The notes under the pieces: model-generated | The model's database searches: none | The model's input: only the letters and a program-made list of their open reading frames with translations | Told to the model about the DNA's origin: nothing | In this document: positions 6,654-12,040 of the stretch, one piece after another | Layout: each line of letters starts with the position of its first letter | Numbering within the stretch: the first letter of the stretch is position 1 | NCBI GenBank assembly: GCA_002793355.1 | Contig: PFQB01000104.1 | Location: forward strand, 1-12,040 | DNA from: Candidatus Dojkabacteria bacterium CG_4_10_14_0_2_um_filter_Dojkabacteria_WS6_41_15 | Lineage (GTDB): Bacteria; Patescibacteriota; Dojkabacteria; GCA-002793355 | Direction of reading: 5' to 3' | DNA: 12,040 nt | Position numbers and translations under genes: made by a program

Positions 6654-7802
6654 ATGCGTCCTTTACATGAGCAAAAGGTTTTGATTCTCCATCCATTCCT
6701 AAATTTCTATGGCGGAGCAGAGTATTTATTGAAGGTGGTTGCCAACAAAATTATTCCGCAAGCAGATATTTACACTTTTTCGTATAACGACAAGGTGTTG
6801 ACCGAGGTAGGTATTGATAAAAAGCGCATAATATCTCCCTTGGGAGGAAGTATTTTCGCCAAGATGTATCGCCAAGCCACGCCGTTGTATCCTTCGATGA
6901 TTGATACTCTTTCTTTTGAGAACTATGATTTAGTACTTTCTTTTTCATATTGCTACGTGCATGGCTTGGTAACTGGGCAAACAGTTCCCCACATTTCGTA
7001 TATTCAAACGCCAATGCGATTATTATGGCTTGGAGCGAGCGAATATTATTGGTATGATCGTGTCCCGCTGGTACGAGAAATTTATCGCAGTATTTTGTCG
7101 TGGCAGCGTGTTTGGGATAGGCAGGCAGCAATGAGACCTGATTATCTGTTGGCAAACTCGAGTGAAGTGCAAAAACGTATTCAGACATTCTGGGGAAGAA
7201 GTTCCGAGGTTCTTTATCCTCCGGTTGACACCAATTTCTATAAACCAGAAAAGCCAGTAAAAAAAGAGGATTACTTTATTACTCATTCACGGTTGGTTCG
7301 TCACAAGCGAATCGATTTACTAATCGAGGCGTGTCGTGAGCAAAAGAAAAAACTGATTATTGTTGGCGATGGTCCAGACTACAAACGGTTGAAGAAGGTC
7401 GCGCAAGGAAGTTCCGACATACAATTTACGGGGCATTCTACGCACAAAGAAAAACGTGATTTGCTGCAACACGCCTTAGGTTTTCTGTTCGCTGCCGAAG
7501 AAGATTTTGGCATTGCACCTGTTGAGGCTATGGCAGCTGGCTTGCCTGTGTTGGCTTACGGAAAAGGCGGAACAACAGAAACGGTCACCCCAGATACAGG
7601 AATTTTATGTAAGGAGCAAACCAGCGAAGCGTTTGGAAAAGAACTAGGAAATTTTGCTGAATTTGCTGAACAAGTTAGTACCGCCATTCTTTATCGCCAA
7701 GCGAATAAGTTTTCAAAAGAACGATTTATTGCCGAGTATAGTAGAAGTGTTTTGGCGAAAATTGAAGATTTTCGCCAGCACGGCCCGCCTTTAGTCGTTT
7801 GA
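6654..7802 (+). CDS. Glycosyltransferase family 4 (GT-B fold)
   Basis: This 382-residue enzyme should transfer a sugar from a nucleotide-sugar donor in the cytoplasm to an envelope glycan or lipid acceptor. The N-terminal Rossmann domain has HPFLNFYGGAEYLLK, where GGAE (20-23) is typical of GT4. The C-terminal domain has THSRLVRHKRIDLLIEA (210-226) and IIVGDGP (235-241). The donor-site motif EDFGIAPVEAMAAGLPV (283-299) has the E-x7-E pair E283/E291 and is followed by GKGGTTETV. No membrane helix is seen. The length is normal for GT4. The start is the ATG at 6654, without a Shine-Dalgarno. Its stop codon overlaps the -35 box of the next promoter. The nearby deacetylase suggests work on a surface polysaccharide; the exact sugar is unknown. 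Confidence 0.92.
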   Translation: MRPLHEQKVLILHPFLNFYGGAEYLLKVVANKIIPQADIYTFSYNDKVLTEVGIDKKRIISPLGGSIFAKMYRQATPLYPSMIDTLSFENYDLVLSFSYCYVHGLVTGQTVPHISYIQTPMRLLWLGASEYYWYDRVPLVREIYRSILSWQRVWDRQAAMRPDYLLANSSEVQKRIQTFWGRSSEVLYPPVDTNFYKPEKPVKKEDYFITHSRLVRHKRIDLLIEACREQKKKLIIVGDGPDYKRLKKVAQGSSDIQFTGHSTHKEKRDLLQHALGFLFAAEEDFGIAPVEAMAAGLPVLAYGKGGTTETVTPDTGILCKEQTSEAFGKELGNFAEFAEQVSTAILYRQANKFSKERFIAEYSRSVLAKIEDFRQHGPPLVV

Positions 7803-7828
7803 CATTCTTCCTCCAAAAAAGGTACTAT
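7799..7828 (+). promoter_or_regulatory. Sigma-70-type promoter, TTGACA-18-TACTAT
   Basis: A perfect -35 TTGACA (7799-7804) overlaps the glycosyltransferase stop codon (7800-7802). TACTAT (7823-7828) follows after 18 bases, and transcription would begin near 7835. This is the best -35/-10 pair in the window and should drive the Pro/Ala-rich protein and the deacetylase. The leader would be about 26 bases to the ATG at 7861, or 8 to the in-frame TTG at 7843. Confidence 0.7.
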
Positions 7829-7860
7829 GTAACAATAATAACTTGACTGCCCAGTTTTAC

Positions 7861-8574
7861 ATGGATCAACCAAAAACCGACAAATTCGCCGAGCTTTCAC
7901 CGGTGCTCGAGCTTGTTTACGTCATGCTTACAAACATGGCTAAATATATGGACGTTTACGCAACTGATATCGAGGCGGAAGCAACGCCACAGTTTGTAGA
8001 AGCAAAGGAAGCACTTAACGGTGCTATTCGCAAGTTTGACACGCTCTATGGCTTAAAATCACCTGCTTCTGCGACAGAACAAGATTTTACTGCAGACGAA
8101 GATACCCAAATCGTGCAAGAAGATGTTGAAGAAGTACCAGCCACACCAATTCCTGCAGCCCCTCAACAAGACGACAATAACAAACCATACAATTTTGCTT
8201 CAGGCGACGATCAAGAATCCTTAAAGAAGGCGAAGCAAGCAGTAGAGGAACTAAAGACACTCTTTGCAGATATGAAAAAGCAAGAGCAAGTGACGCCAGC
8301 AGCAGTTGAACCTGTCGCTGCCCCAGAACCAGTGTTGCAAACACCTACTGAACCACCAGCAAATGTACCTGCTGTTACGACCTCCCAACCAGTAGCTACG
8401 CAATCAATGCCAACCTTTGTGGCTCCTACCGCTGTTGCCGATGCAACTGCTCCTGTTGCTCCAGCACCAGCCGCAACGACAGCTGCTGTTCAACCCGCAC
8501 AAGATGCGACGGAAATCGACTCGATTTTGGCAGAGTTGAAAAAACTACAAAACAAAGGTACCACTCAGTTGTAA
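7861..8574 (+). CDS. Pro/Ala/Thr-rich soluble protein with helical ends, unknown function
   Basis: This 237-residue protein is unrecognised. Residues 1-66 look helical (LELVYVMLTNMAKYMDVYA, then EAKEALNGAIRKFDTLYGL). Residues about 70-115 are acidic and low in complexity. A charged helix follows (ESLKKAKQAVEELKTLFADMKKQEQ, about 121-145), then a long Pro/Ala/Thr/Val linker (about 146-215) and a final amphipathic helix (IDSILAELKKLQNK). There is no signal peptide or membrane helix, so it is probably cytoplasmic and could act as a flexible linker or partner protein. The ATG at 7861 was preferred; an in-frame TTG at 7843 would add six residues and lies 8 bases from the predicted transcription start. 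It is 15 bases upstream of the deacetylase gene in the same direction. Confidence 0.75.
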   Translation: MDQPKTDKFAELSPVLELVYVMLTNMAKYMDVYATDIEAEATPQFVEAKEALNGAIRKFDTLYGLKSPASATEQDFTADEDTQIVQEDVEEVPATPIPAAPQQDDNNKPYNFASGDDQESLKKAKQAVEELKTLFADMKKQEQVTPAAVEPVAAPEPVLQTPTEPPANVPAVTTSQPVATQSMPTFVAPTAVADATAPVAPAPAATTAAVQPAQDATEIDSILAELKKLQNKGTTQL

Positions 8575-8589
8575 ATTAAGAACCTATAC

Positions 8590-9579
8590 ATGGGTAACGT
8601 TGTTGAATCGAAACCAGTAGGCAACAACATTGGACCATGGGTACCTCTTATTGTCGGTCTTTTAATCGTTGCCTTTCCCCTTTTTGTGTACGTGTACAAG
8701 GGAAAAGAACTACTTTCTATCTCAAGCAATTCAGCGTCTTCGAGTCAGCTTTATGTTCCGACTTTACCTACATACGATAACGTTATTGTGGCAACAACGG
8801 TTGCCCCGACACTCACAGTATTACCTACAGCAACGCCAACTCCATCCCCTGTAAACAATAACAATTTCTCCTTAGATTATGACTACAAGCCGACCAAGCA
8901 AGCGAAGGGTACCGTTCGCATTCCGATCTTGACTTACCATCACATTGCAAAAATGCCCAAAGACAAAGCTAGTAGAGCATATTATGTAACGCCGGAAACT
9001 TTCGAAAAGCAGCTTGCGTACCTGAAGGCGAAGAACTACAAGGTAATTACCTCTCAACAATTTTACAATCAAGTAAAATCGGGCAAGAATCCGAAGCAAA
9101 AAATGGTTATGCTCACGTTTGATGATGGAAATAAGGACAGTTACACAAATGCTTTTCCACTTCTTAAAAAGTATGGCTTTACGGGTGTTTTTTACATTAA
9201 CAACAAGCGGTTAAAAATCAGTGCGAAGCAACTTAAAGAAATGTCTGACAATGGTATGGTGATTGACTCTCATACGGCCTCACATATTGATCTAAAGAAA
9301 GAGAACAATCAGAGTGTACTCAATTCAGAAATCACTTCTTCGAAAAGTGTTCTAGAGGGGATAACCAACAGGAAAGTGGTGTCAGTTTCGTACCCTGGGT
9401 GTACGTTTGACACGCAGGTGGTAAACACTGCCGCAAAAGCAGGCTATAAGTTTGGCGTTTCGTGTGGTAAATCAATCGACCATCGGCCAGGAGCTCTTTT
9501 TGGCTTATCGCGAATGCACATTTATAGTGATTTGGAAAACTTTAAGAAGAGATTGAGTGGGTATTGGGTGATGCCTTAG
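8590..9579 (+). CDS. Membrane-anchored polysaccharide deacetylase (CE4, NodB domain)
   Basis: This 329-residue protein should remove acetyl groups from an extracytoplasmic polysaccharide or peptidoglycan. A membrane helix (about 18-36, PLIVGLLIVAFPLFVYVY) follows a short cytoplasmic N-terminus, then a Ser/Thr/Pro-rich linker (45-90) and the NodB domain from about 108. TYHHI (115-119) is typical of the IcaB/PgaB-like branch. Motif 1 is TFDDG (176-180: base D178, metal D179) and motif 2 is SHTASH (metal H228, H232). Motif 3 is SYPGCTFD (267-274), where the usual Arg of RxPxG is Ser. SRMHI (307-311) fits the last strand. The ATG at 8590 has no Shine-Dalgarno. Its 3' end overlaps the convergent transporter gene by 38 bases. 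Confidence 0.9.
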   Translation: MGNVVESKPVGNNIGPWVPLIVGLLIVAFPLFVYVYKGKELLSISSNSASSSQLYVPTLPTYDNVIVATTVAPTLTVLPTATPTPSPVNNNNFSLDYDYKPTKQAKGTVRIPILTYHHIAKMPKDKASRAYYVTPETFEKQLAYLKAKNYKVITSQQFYNQVKSGKNPKQKMVMLTFDDGNKDSYTNAFPLLKKYGFTGVFYINNKRLKISAKQLKEMSDNGMVIDSHTASHIDLKKENNQSVLNSEITSSKSVLEGITNRKVVSVSYPGCTFDTQVVNTAAKAGYKFGVSCGKSIDHRPGALFGLSRMHIYSDLENFKKRLSGYWVMP

Positions 9580-10714
9580 AAGAAATTTTTCGTTGCGCGT
9601 AGATTCCGATCAGGAGCACCATAATTGAGGTAATTACAGCAAAAGTTAAGAAGTTACTTCCTGTTGCCATAAAACCCAGGAGCGCGATATGAGCCCCGGA
9701 AAACAATCGCTCTACCAAGCTAGTAAATGAAAGAACACTTGCCCTTACTTTGTCATGAGCTGCTTCTTGCAGCAGCACATCGATGTCTGTCTCCAGTATT
9801 CCAACCAAAAAGAATTCTACAAATAATGCGACATATAGTCCGATCTGTCCCAACGGGATTCCGAGGAAAACGAGGGATGCTACTAGAGCAATAAGATACC
9901 AAGACCTTTGTTTTTCACGAAAAAGTTTTTTGTAATAATATGTTCCGAGCATTCGAGCAAGATAAAAGGAAGAAATAAGTATTCCCCAAACCGTTAATGG
10001 GAGCAGTTCTCTTGTAAATAGGGTCGGGTAGATCCATTTCATATTGATGGCTAAAGCTGCGATAACTGCAGAAAAAGCGATAAGGGCTGGAAGAATTTTG
10101 CTGCTTGTAATGTTTTTAATTCCGAGTTTTGCTAGAGAAAATATATTATCACCATCCCCGCCCGGTATTTTCAGCTCAGTTTGCGGTTTTGGAAGAGTTT
10201 GCATGACAACCACTGCCAGGAGAAAACAAATACCATTTACAATAAAAGGGAGAATTGGAGAAATATTATATAAAAATGGCCCTGAAATGATTCCTAACAA
10301 GGTGGCAAACGTACCTACCATCTTGATTTTTGGATACTCTTTTTTAAATTGATCTCCAAGTAAATTGTACCTATAGGCGGCATCAGATCCCGACACCATA
10401 GTCATGCCTAGTGCGGTGATAATCAAAAAAGTAAGGAATAAGCTGTAGTCGTTTGTTTTGATTGCGACGAGAAAATCAGCCAGTCCCAAGATTAGATACC
10501 CGAGTGTGGCTGACGTCTTATGCGAAAAATAATCTCCGATTACCCCGGTTGGGTATTCCAAGAGGACAACCGAAAAGGAATAAATGGTGATGAGTAAGTA
10601 TATGTTTGTGTCACTTATTTCACGTGCGTGAAGAAAGACCGTGATAATCGGAATCCAAAAAGCGAAAGAAGTTAACGCAGAAATGATTTCTAGCTTTAGC
10701 GTGTGGCTGTGCAT
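9542..10714 (-). CDS. Major facilitator superfamily transporter
   Basis: This 390-residue integral membrane protein is nearly all hydrophobic helices (10-12 predicted by eye), split by a hydrophilic central loop near residues 174-195 (PKPQTELKIPGGDGDN). The loop 2-3 signature PTGVIGDYFSHKTSATLG (55-72, with D61 and K66) matches MFS motif A, and LEYP precedes it. The substrate is unknown; the pattern resembles drug or small-solute exporters. The length is usual for a 12-helix MFS. The ATG at 10714 lies 8 bases after the GreA-type stop codon, so the two are probably co-transcribed. TAAAAT (10725-10720), which contains that stop codon, ends 6 bases before the ATG and could also act as a leaderless -10. 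Confidence 0.87.
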   Translation of the reverse strand: MHSHTLKLEIISALTSFAFWIPIITVFLHAREISDTNIYLLITIYSFSVVLLEYPTGVIGDYFSHKTSATLGYLILGLADFLVAIKTNDYSLFLTFLIITALGMTMVSGSDAAYRYNLLGDQFKKEYPKIKMVGTFATLLGIISGPFLYNISPILPFIVNGICFLLAVVVMQTLPKPQTELKIPGGDGDNIFSLAKLGIKNITSSKILPALIAFSAVIAALAINMKWIYPTLFTRELLPLTVWGILISSFYLARMLGTYYYKKLFREKQRSWYLIALVASLVFLGIPLGQIGLYVALFVEFFLVGILETDIDVLLQEAAHDKVRASVLSFTSLVERLFSGAHIALLGFMATGSNFLTFAVITSIMVLLIGIYAQRKISSKASPNTHSISS

Positions 10715-10722
10715 TCGATATT

Positions 10723-11193
10723 TTACCTGTTAAGGATTTCTATTGCCACTTTCCCTGAGGGTGTTTCTGCGAAAGAAAGCTTTAGCAGTAGAGCTTTCCC
10801 TATAGGTGAATCAATCGAGATTTTGCCCAGGGTAGGGTCGGCTTCTTCACTTGATACCAAGGTTACTTTTGTCGGTTCACCCCCTGCGATGGAAATCGTA
10901 AGTGTACTTCCGTTGGTGATGCTATTTTCCTTATCCTCCGCATTACCGCAATATTTTGACCGTACCAAAAGCAGTCGCAGATCGTTTCTTCGCTTCATGC
11001 TCTCTTGAAGCTCGTTGTTAGCAGATTCCCATGGATTGTTTTCGCGTAAGTCACCGTCTTCATAGGCAATTGCGAGGCGGCGACGAATTTCGGGTAGAAT
11101 ATGTGCTTCAATCTTCTCCAATTCCTGTTCAATTTCTTTCAGCTTTTCTTTTGAAAGAAATATTGGCTTTGGTGCTATCTGTTTTTTAGGCAT
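10723..11193 (-). CDS. GreA/GreB-family transcript cleavage factor
   Basis: This 156-residue protein fits the Gre family, which enters the secondary channel of RNA polymerase and stimulates cleavage of backtracked RNA. Residues 12-80 form the N-terminal coiled coil, with the acidic tip EDGDLRENNPW (45-55). D48 and E51 correspond to the two acids that hold the catalytic Mg2+ in GreA. The C-terminal FKBP-like domain ends with ADPTLGKISIDSPIGKALL, close to the GreA pattern. The tip sequence after REN differs from the usual AEYH. Length is normal. The ATG at 11193 has no Shine-Dalgarno; TATAAT lies 8 bases upstream. It is followed by the MFS gene and preceded by the initiator tRNA on the same strand. 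GreA is more likely than GreB, but a paralog is possible. Confidence 0.88.
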   Translation of the reverse strand: MPKKQIAPKPIFLSKEKLKEIEQELEKIEAHILPEIRRRLAIAYEDGDLRENNPWESANNELQESMKRRNDLRLLLVRSKYCGNAEDKENSITNGSTLTISIAGGEPTKVTLVSSEEADPTLGKISIDSPIGKALLLKLSFAETPSGKVAIEILNR

Positions 11194-11200
11194 AACAAAA

Positions 11201-11206
11201 ATTATA
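11201..11206 (-). promoter_or_regulatory. -10 box of the GreA-type gene, leaderless arrangement
   Basis: A perfect TATAAT on the minus strand (11206-11201) ends 8 bases before the ATG at 11193, so transcription should begin at or one to two bases before the start codon. The -35 region (around 11229-11224, CTAGAA) is poor. Confidence 0.55.
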
Positions 11207-11259
11207 GGTGAATCCTGGCGTGTTTCTAGGGAAGAGGGCTTCGGTAAAATTTTGGCTGA

Positions 11260-11271
11260 GGGACTTGGACT
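11260..11271. repeat. 12-base copy of the initiator tRNA T-arm region
   Basis: GGGACTTGGACT occurs here and again at 11308-11319, inside the 3' half of the tRNA-Met gene, in the same orientation 48 bases apart. It is not part of any cloverleaf here. It may be a remnant of a duplicated tRNA end or an integration scar; no integrase or mobile gene is nearby. Confidence 0.5.
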
Positions 11272-11303
11272 TGCTGCTCGTTTATATTCTGTGATATCTA
11301 AAA

Positions 11304-11375
11304 TTGCGGGACTTGGACTCGAACCAAGAACCTTCAGGTTATGGGCCTGACGAGCTGCCTTTGCTCCATCCCGCG
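11304..11375 (-). tRNA. Initiator tRNA-fMet (CAU) with C33
   Basis: A full 72-base cloverleaf is readable. The acceptor CGCGGGA/TCCCGCA leaves C1 opposite A72 unpaired, the bacterial initiator mark. The D arm GAGC/GCTC has A11-U24, a second initiator mark. The anticodon stem is TCAGG/CCTGA and the loop CCCATAA gives anticodon CAT. The T arm is CTTGG/CCAAG with loop TTCGAGT. Two features are odd: position 33 is C instead of the nearly universal U, and the three G-C pairs of the anticodon stem are A29-U41, G30-C40, G31-C39. The discriminator is A and the CCA is not encoded. Confidence 0.92.
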
Positions 11376-11391
11376 ACAGGTTGATACGTGA

Positions 11392-11419
11392 ATTATAGCA
11401 TGAAAGGCCATTTTGACAA
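11392..11419 (-). promoter_or_regulatory. Promoter of the initiator tRNA
   Basis: TTGTCA (11419-11414) and TATAAT (11397-11392) are 16 bases apart on the minus strand, with a TGC extended -10 directly before TATAAT. Transcription would begin near 11385, about 10 bases before the mature tRNA. Confidence 0.7.
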
Positions 11420-11447
11420 GCAAACTTGTATGTTAATCGCGATATTC

Positions 11448-11456
11448 TGCTATAAT
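11448..11456 (+). promoter_or_regulatory. Extended -10 promoter of the orphan gene, leaderless arrangement
   Basis: TGCTATAAT is a perfect extended -10 whose last base is 6 bases before the ATG at 11462. Transcription should begin at or within a base or two of the start codon. TTGTAT (11426-11431) is a possible -35 with a 19-base spacer. Confidence 0.65.
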
Positions 11457-11461
11457 TCAGT

Positions 11462-12031
11462 ATGTCTGCAACACACCCTAACGACCGAATCTATACTGGT
11501 TCCGTGAAGCCTGTTGACCGAGAATCCTCTCTCGGTAAGGTAAAAGGCGTTCTCGCCACTCACGAAGTTAAACTTCTCTCGGGGCAATTGGAAAGCTCCA
11601 TTATAGCTACAATAGATTTGGGAACTCGTATGAAGCAGACGCGATGTTGTCTTGTACCTATAAATGGCGATCCGGCGCAAGAAATCCCTGTGGGTAACCG
11701 CCTAACGGTAAGTCCAGCTATCGTTGAAAAGCAGGTTGCTAAGCAGAAGGTCTTTGAAGCGGCGCATCTTTACTATGTAGTTCTTCTCGAGGGAATTAGT
11801 GCAGATCTGCTCTCTATTGCGTCCCTTTCTCTTAAACATGATGAGAACTCGATTGGTCCTCGATCACTCAAGATTGTTGGTTATGTCGCATCATTCTTGC
11901 GTTGTGATGATTTTAAAACGTTTCGTGCAAACAAAGCGGGAACATTGTTTGGACAGATAGGAAATATGAAGGGGTACTGCCATATTTCTGAAAATGTACA
12001 ATTAAAAAGCGTATTTGACTCATTACAATAG
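11462..12031 (+). CDS. Hypothetical protein, unrecognised
   Basis: This 189-residue gene is complete and ends in TAG at 12029-12031. I do not recognise the family. It has no signal peptide or clear membrane helix. The N-terminal half alternates short strand-like segments (GKVKGVLATHEVKLLSG, SSIIATIDLGTRMKQTRCCLVPI). A helix-like stretch follows at about residues 83-117 (VSPAIVEKQVAKQKVFEAA). The C-terminal third is mixed (SLKIVGYVASFLRCDDFKTF, GQIGNMKGYCHI). The Cys pair at 62-63 is notable. A small cytoplasmic alpha/beta protein is likely. The strong extended -10 promoter six bases before its ATG and its codon-like pattern support a real gene over the 76-residue frame on the other strand. 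Confidence 0.75.
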   Translation: MSATHPNDRIYTGSVKPVDRESSLGKVKGVLATHEVKLLSGQLESSIIATIDLGTRMKQTRCCLVPINGDPAQEIPVGNRLTVSPAIVEKQVAKQKVFEAAHLYYVVLLEGISADLLSIASLSLKHDENSIGPRSLKIVGYVASFLRCDDFKTFRANKAGTLFGQIGNMKGYCHISENVQLKSVFDSLQ

Positions 12032-12040
12032 CAGAGAATT

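Larger units (their letters stand above)
11389..11459. repeat. 12-base perfect inverted repeat formed by two extended -10 promoters
   Basis: TGCTATAATTCA is found on the plus strand at 11448-11459 and on the minus strand at 11400-11389. One copy serves the tRNA-fMet gene and the other the orphan gene at 11462, so both probably show the preferred extended -10 of the main sigma factor in this organism. Confidence 0.75.

Noticed and set aside
6654..9579. Complete polysaccharide biosynthesis cluster
   Set aside because: Only one glycosyltransferase and one deacetylase are present, with no polymerase, flippase or sugar-nucleotide genes.
11413..11418. TTGACA as the -35 of the orphan gene promoter
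   Set aside because: It is 32 bases from the TATAAT at 11451, far beyond the 16-19 base spacing; its reverse complement serves the tRNA promoter instead.

Overview
The window is about 12 kb of compact, moderately AT-rich bacterial DNA carrying ten intact protein genes, one long surface-protein gene split by a frameshift, and two tRNA genes. No ribosomal, phage or plasmid gene is visible. UGA is used as a stop (for example at the ends of the split surface-protein gene and the glycosyltransferase), so the code is standard. Short intergenic gaps, almost no Shine-Dalgarno sequences, -10 boxes only 6-8 bases from several start codons, and a giant NHL-repeat surface protein together suggest an uncultivated lineage, most likely Patescibacteria (CPR). 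That placement is inference; nothing here fixes the phylum.

Left part (1-1303, + strand): a terminator-like hairpin, a tRNA-Ile with the rare UAU anticodon, a Nudix-like hydrolase with a degenerate Nudix box, and a small flavin-binding split-barrel (PNPOx-like) protein. Middle left (1420-4985, +): a roughly 1190-residue secreted, membrane-anchored NHL-repeat protein with a signal peptide, about 12 propeller blades, three Ig-like modules, a carboxypeptidase-regulatory-like module and a C-terminal membrane helix. One G appears to be missing from a G run at 2162-2166, so it now reads as two frames.

Centre (4994-7802): a DHH/DHHA1 phosphoesterase of the NrnA type overlaps an unrecognised gene on the minus strand. 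A GT4 glycosyltransferase is divergent from it, across only 21 bases that seem to hold two back-to-back leaderless promoters. Next on the + strand (7861-9579), from a TTGACA/TACTAT promoter, come a Pro/Ala/Thr-rich soluble protein and a membrane-anchored polysaccharide deacetylase. With the glycosyltransferase these suggest cell-envelope glycan work.

Right part: a minus-strand run of initiator tRNA-Met, a GreA-family transcript cleavage factor and an MFS transporter, whose 3' end overlaps the deacetylase gene by 38 bases. Divergent from the tRNA is a complete orphan gene (11462-12031). The tRNA and orphan promoters are exact inverted copies of an extended -10 element. The strongest leads are this leaderless-promoter pattern, the two unusual tRNAs (C33 in the initiator, UAU in tRNA-Ile) and the frameshifted NHL protein. 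I found no clear new defence or mobile system.
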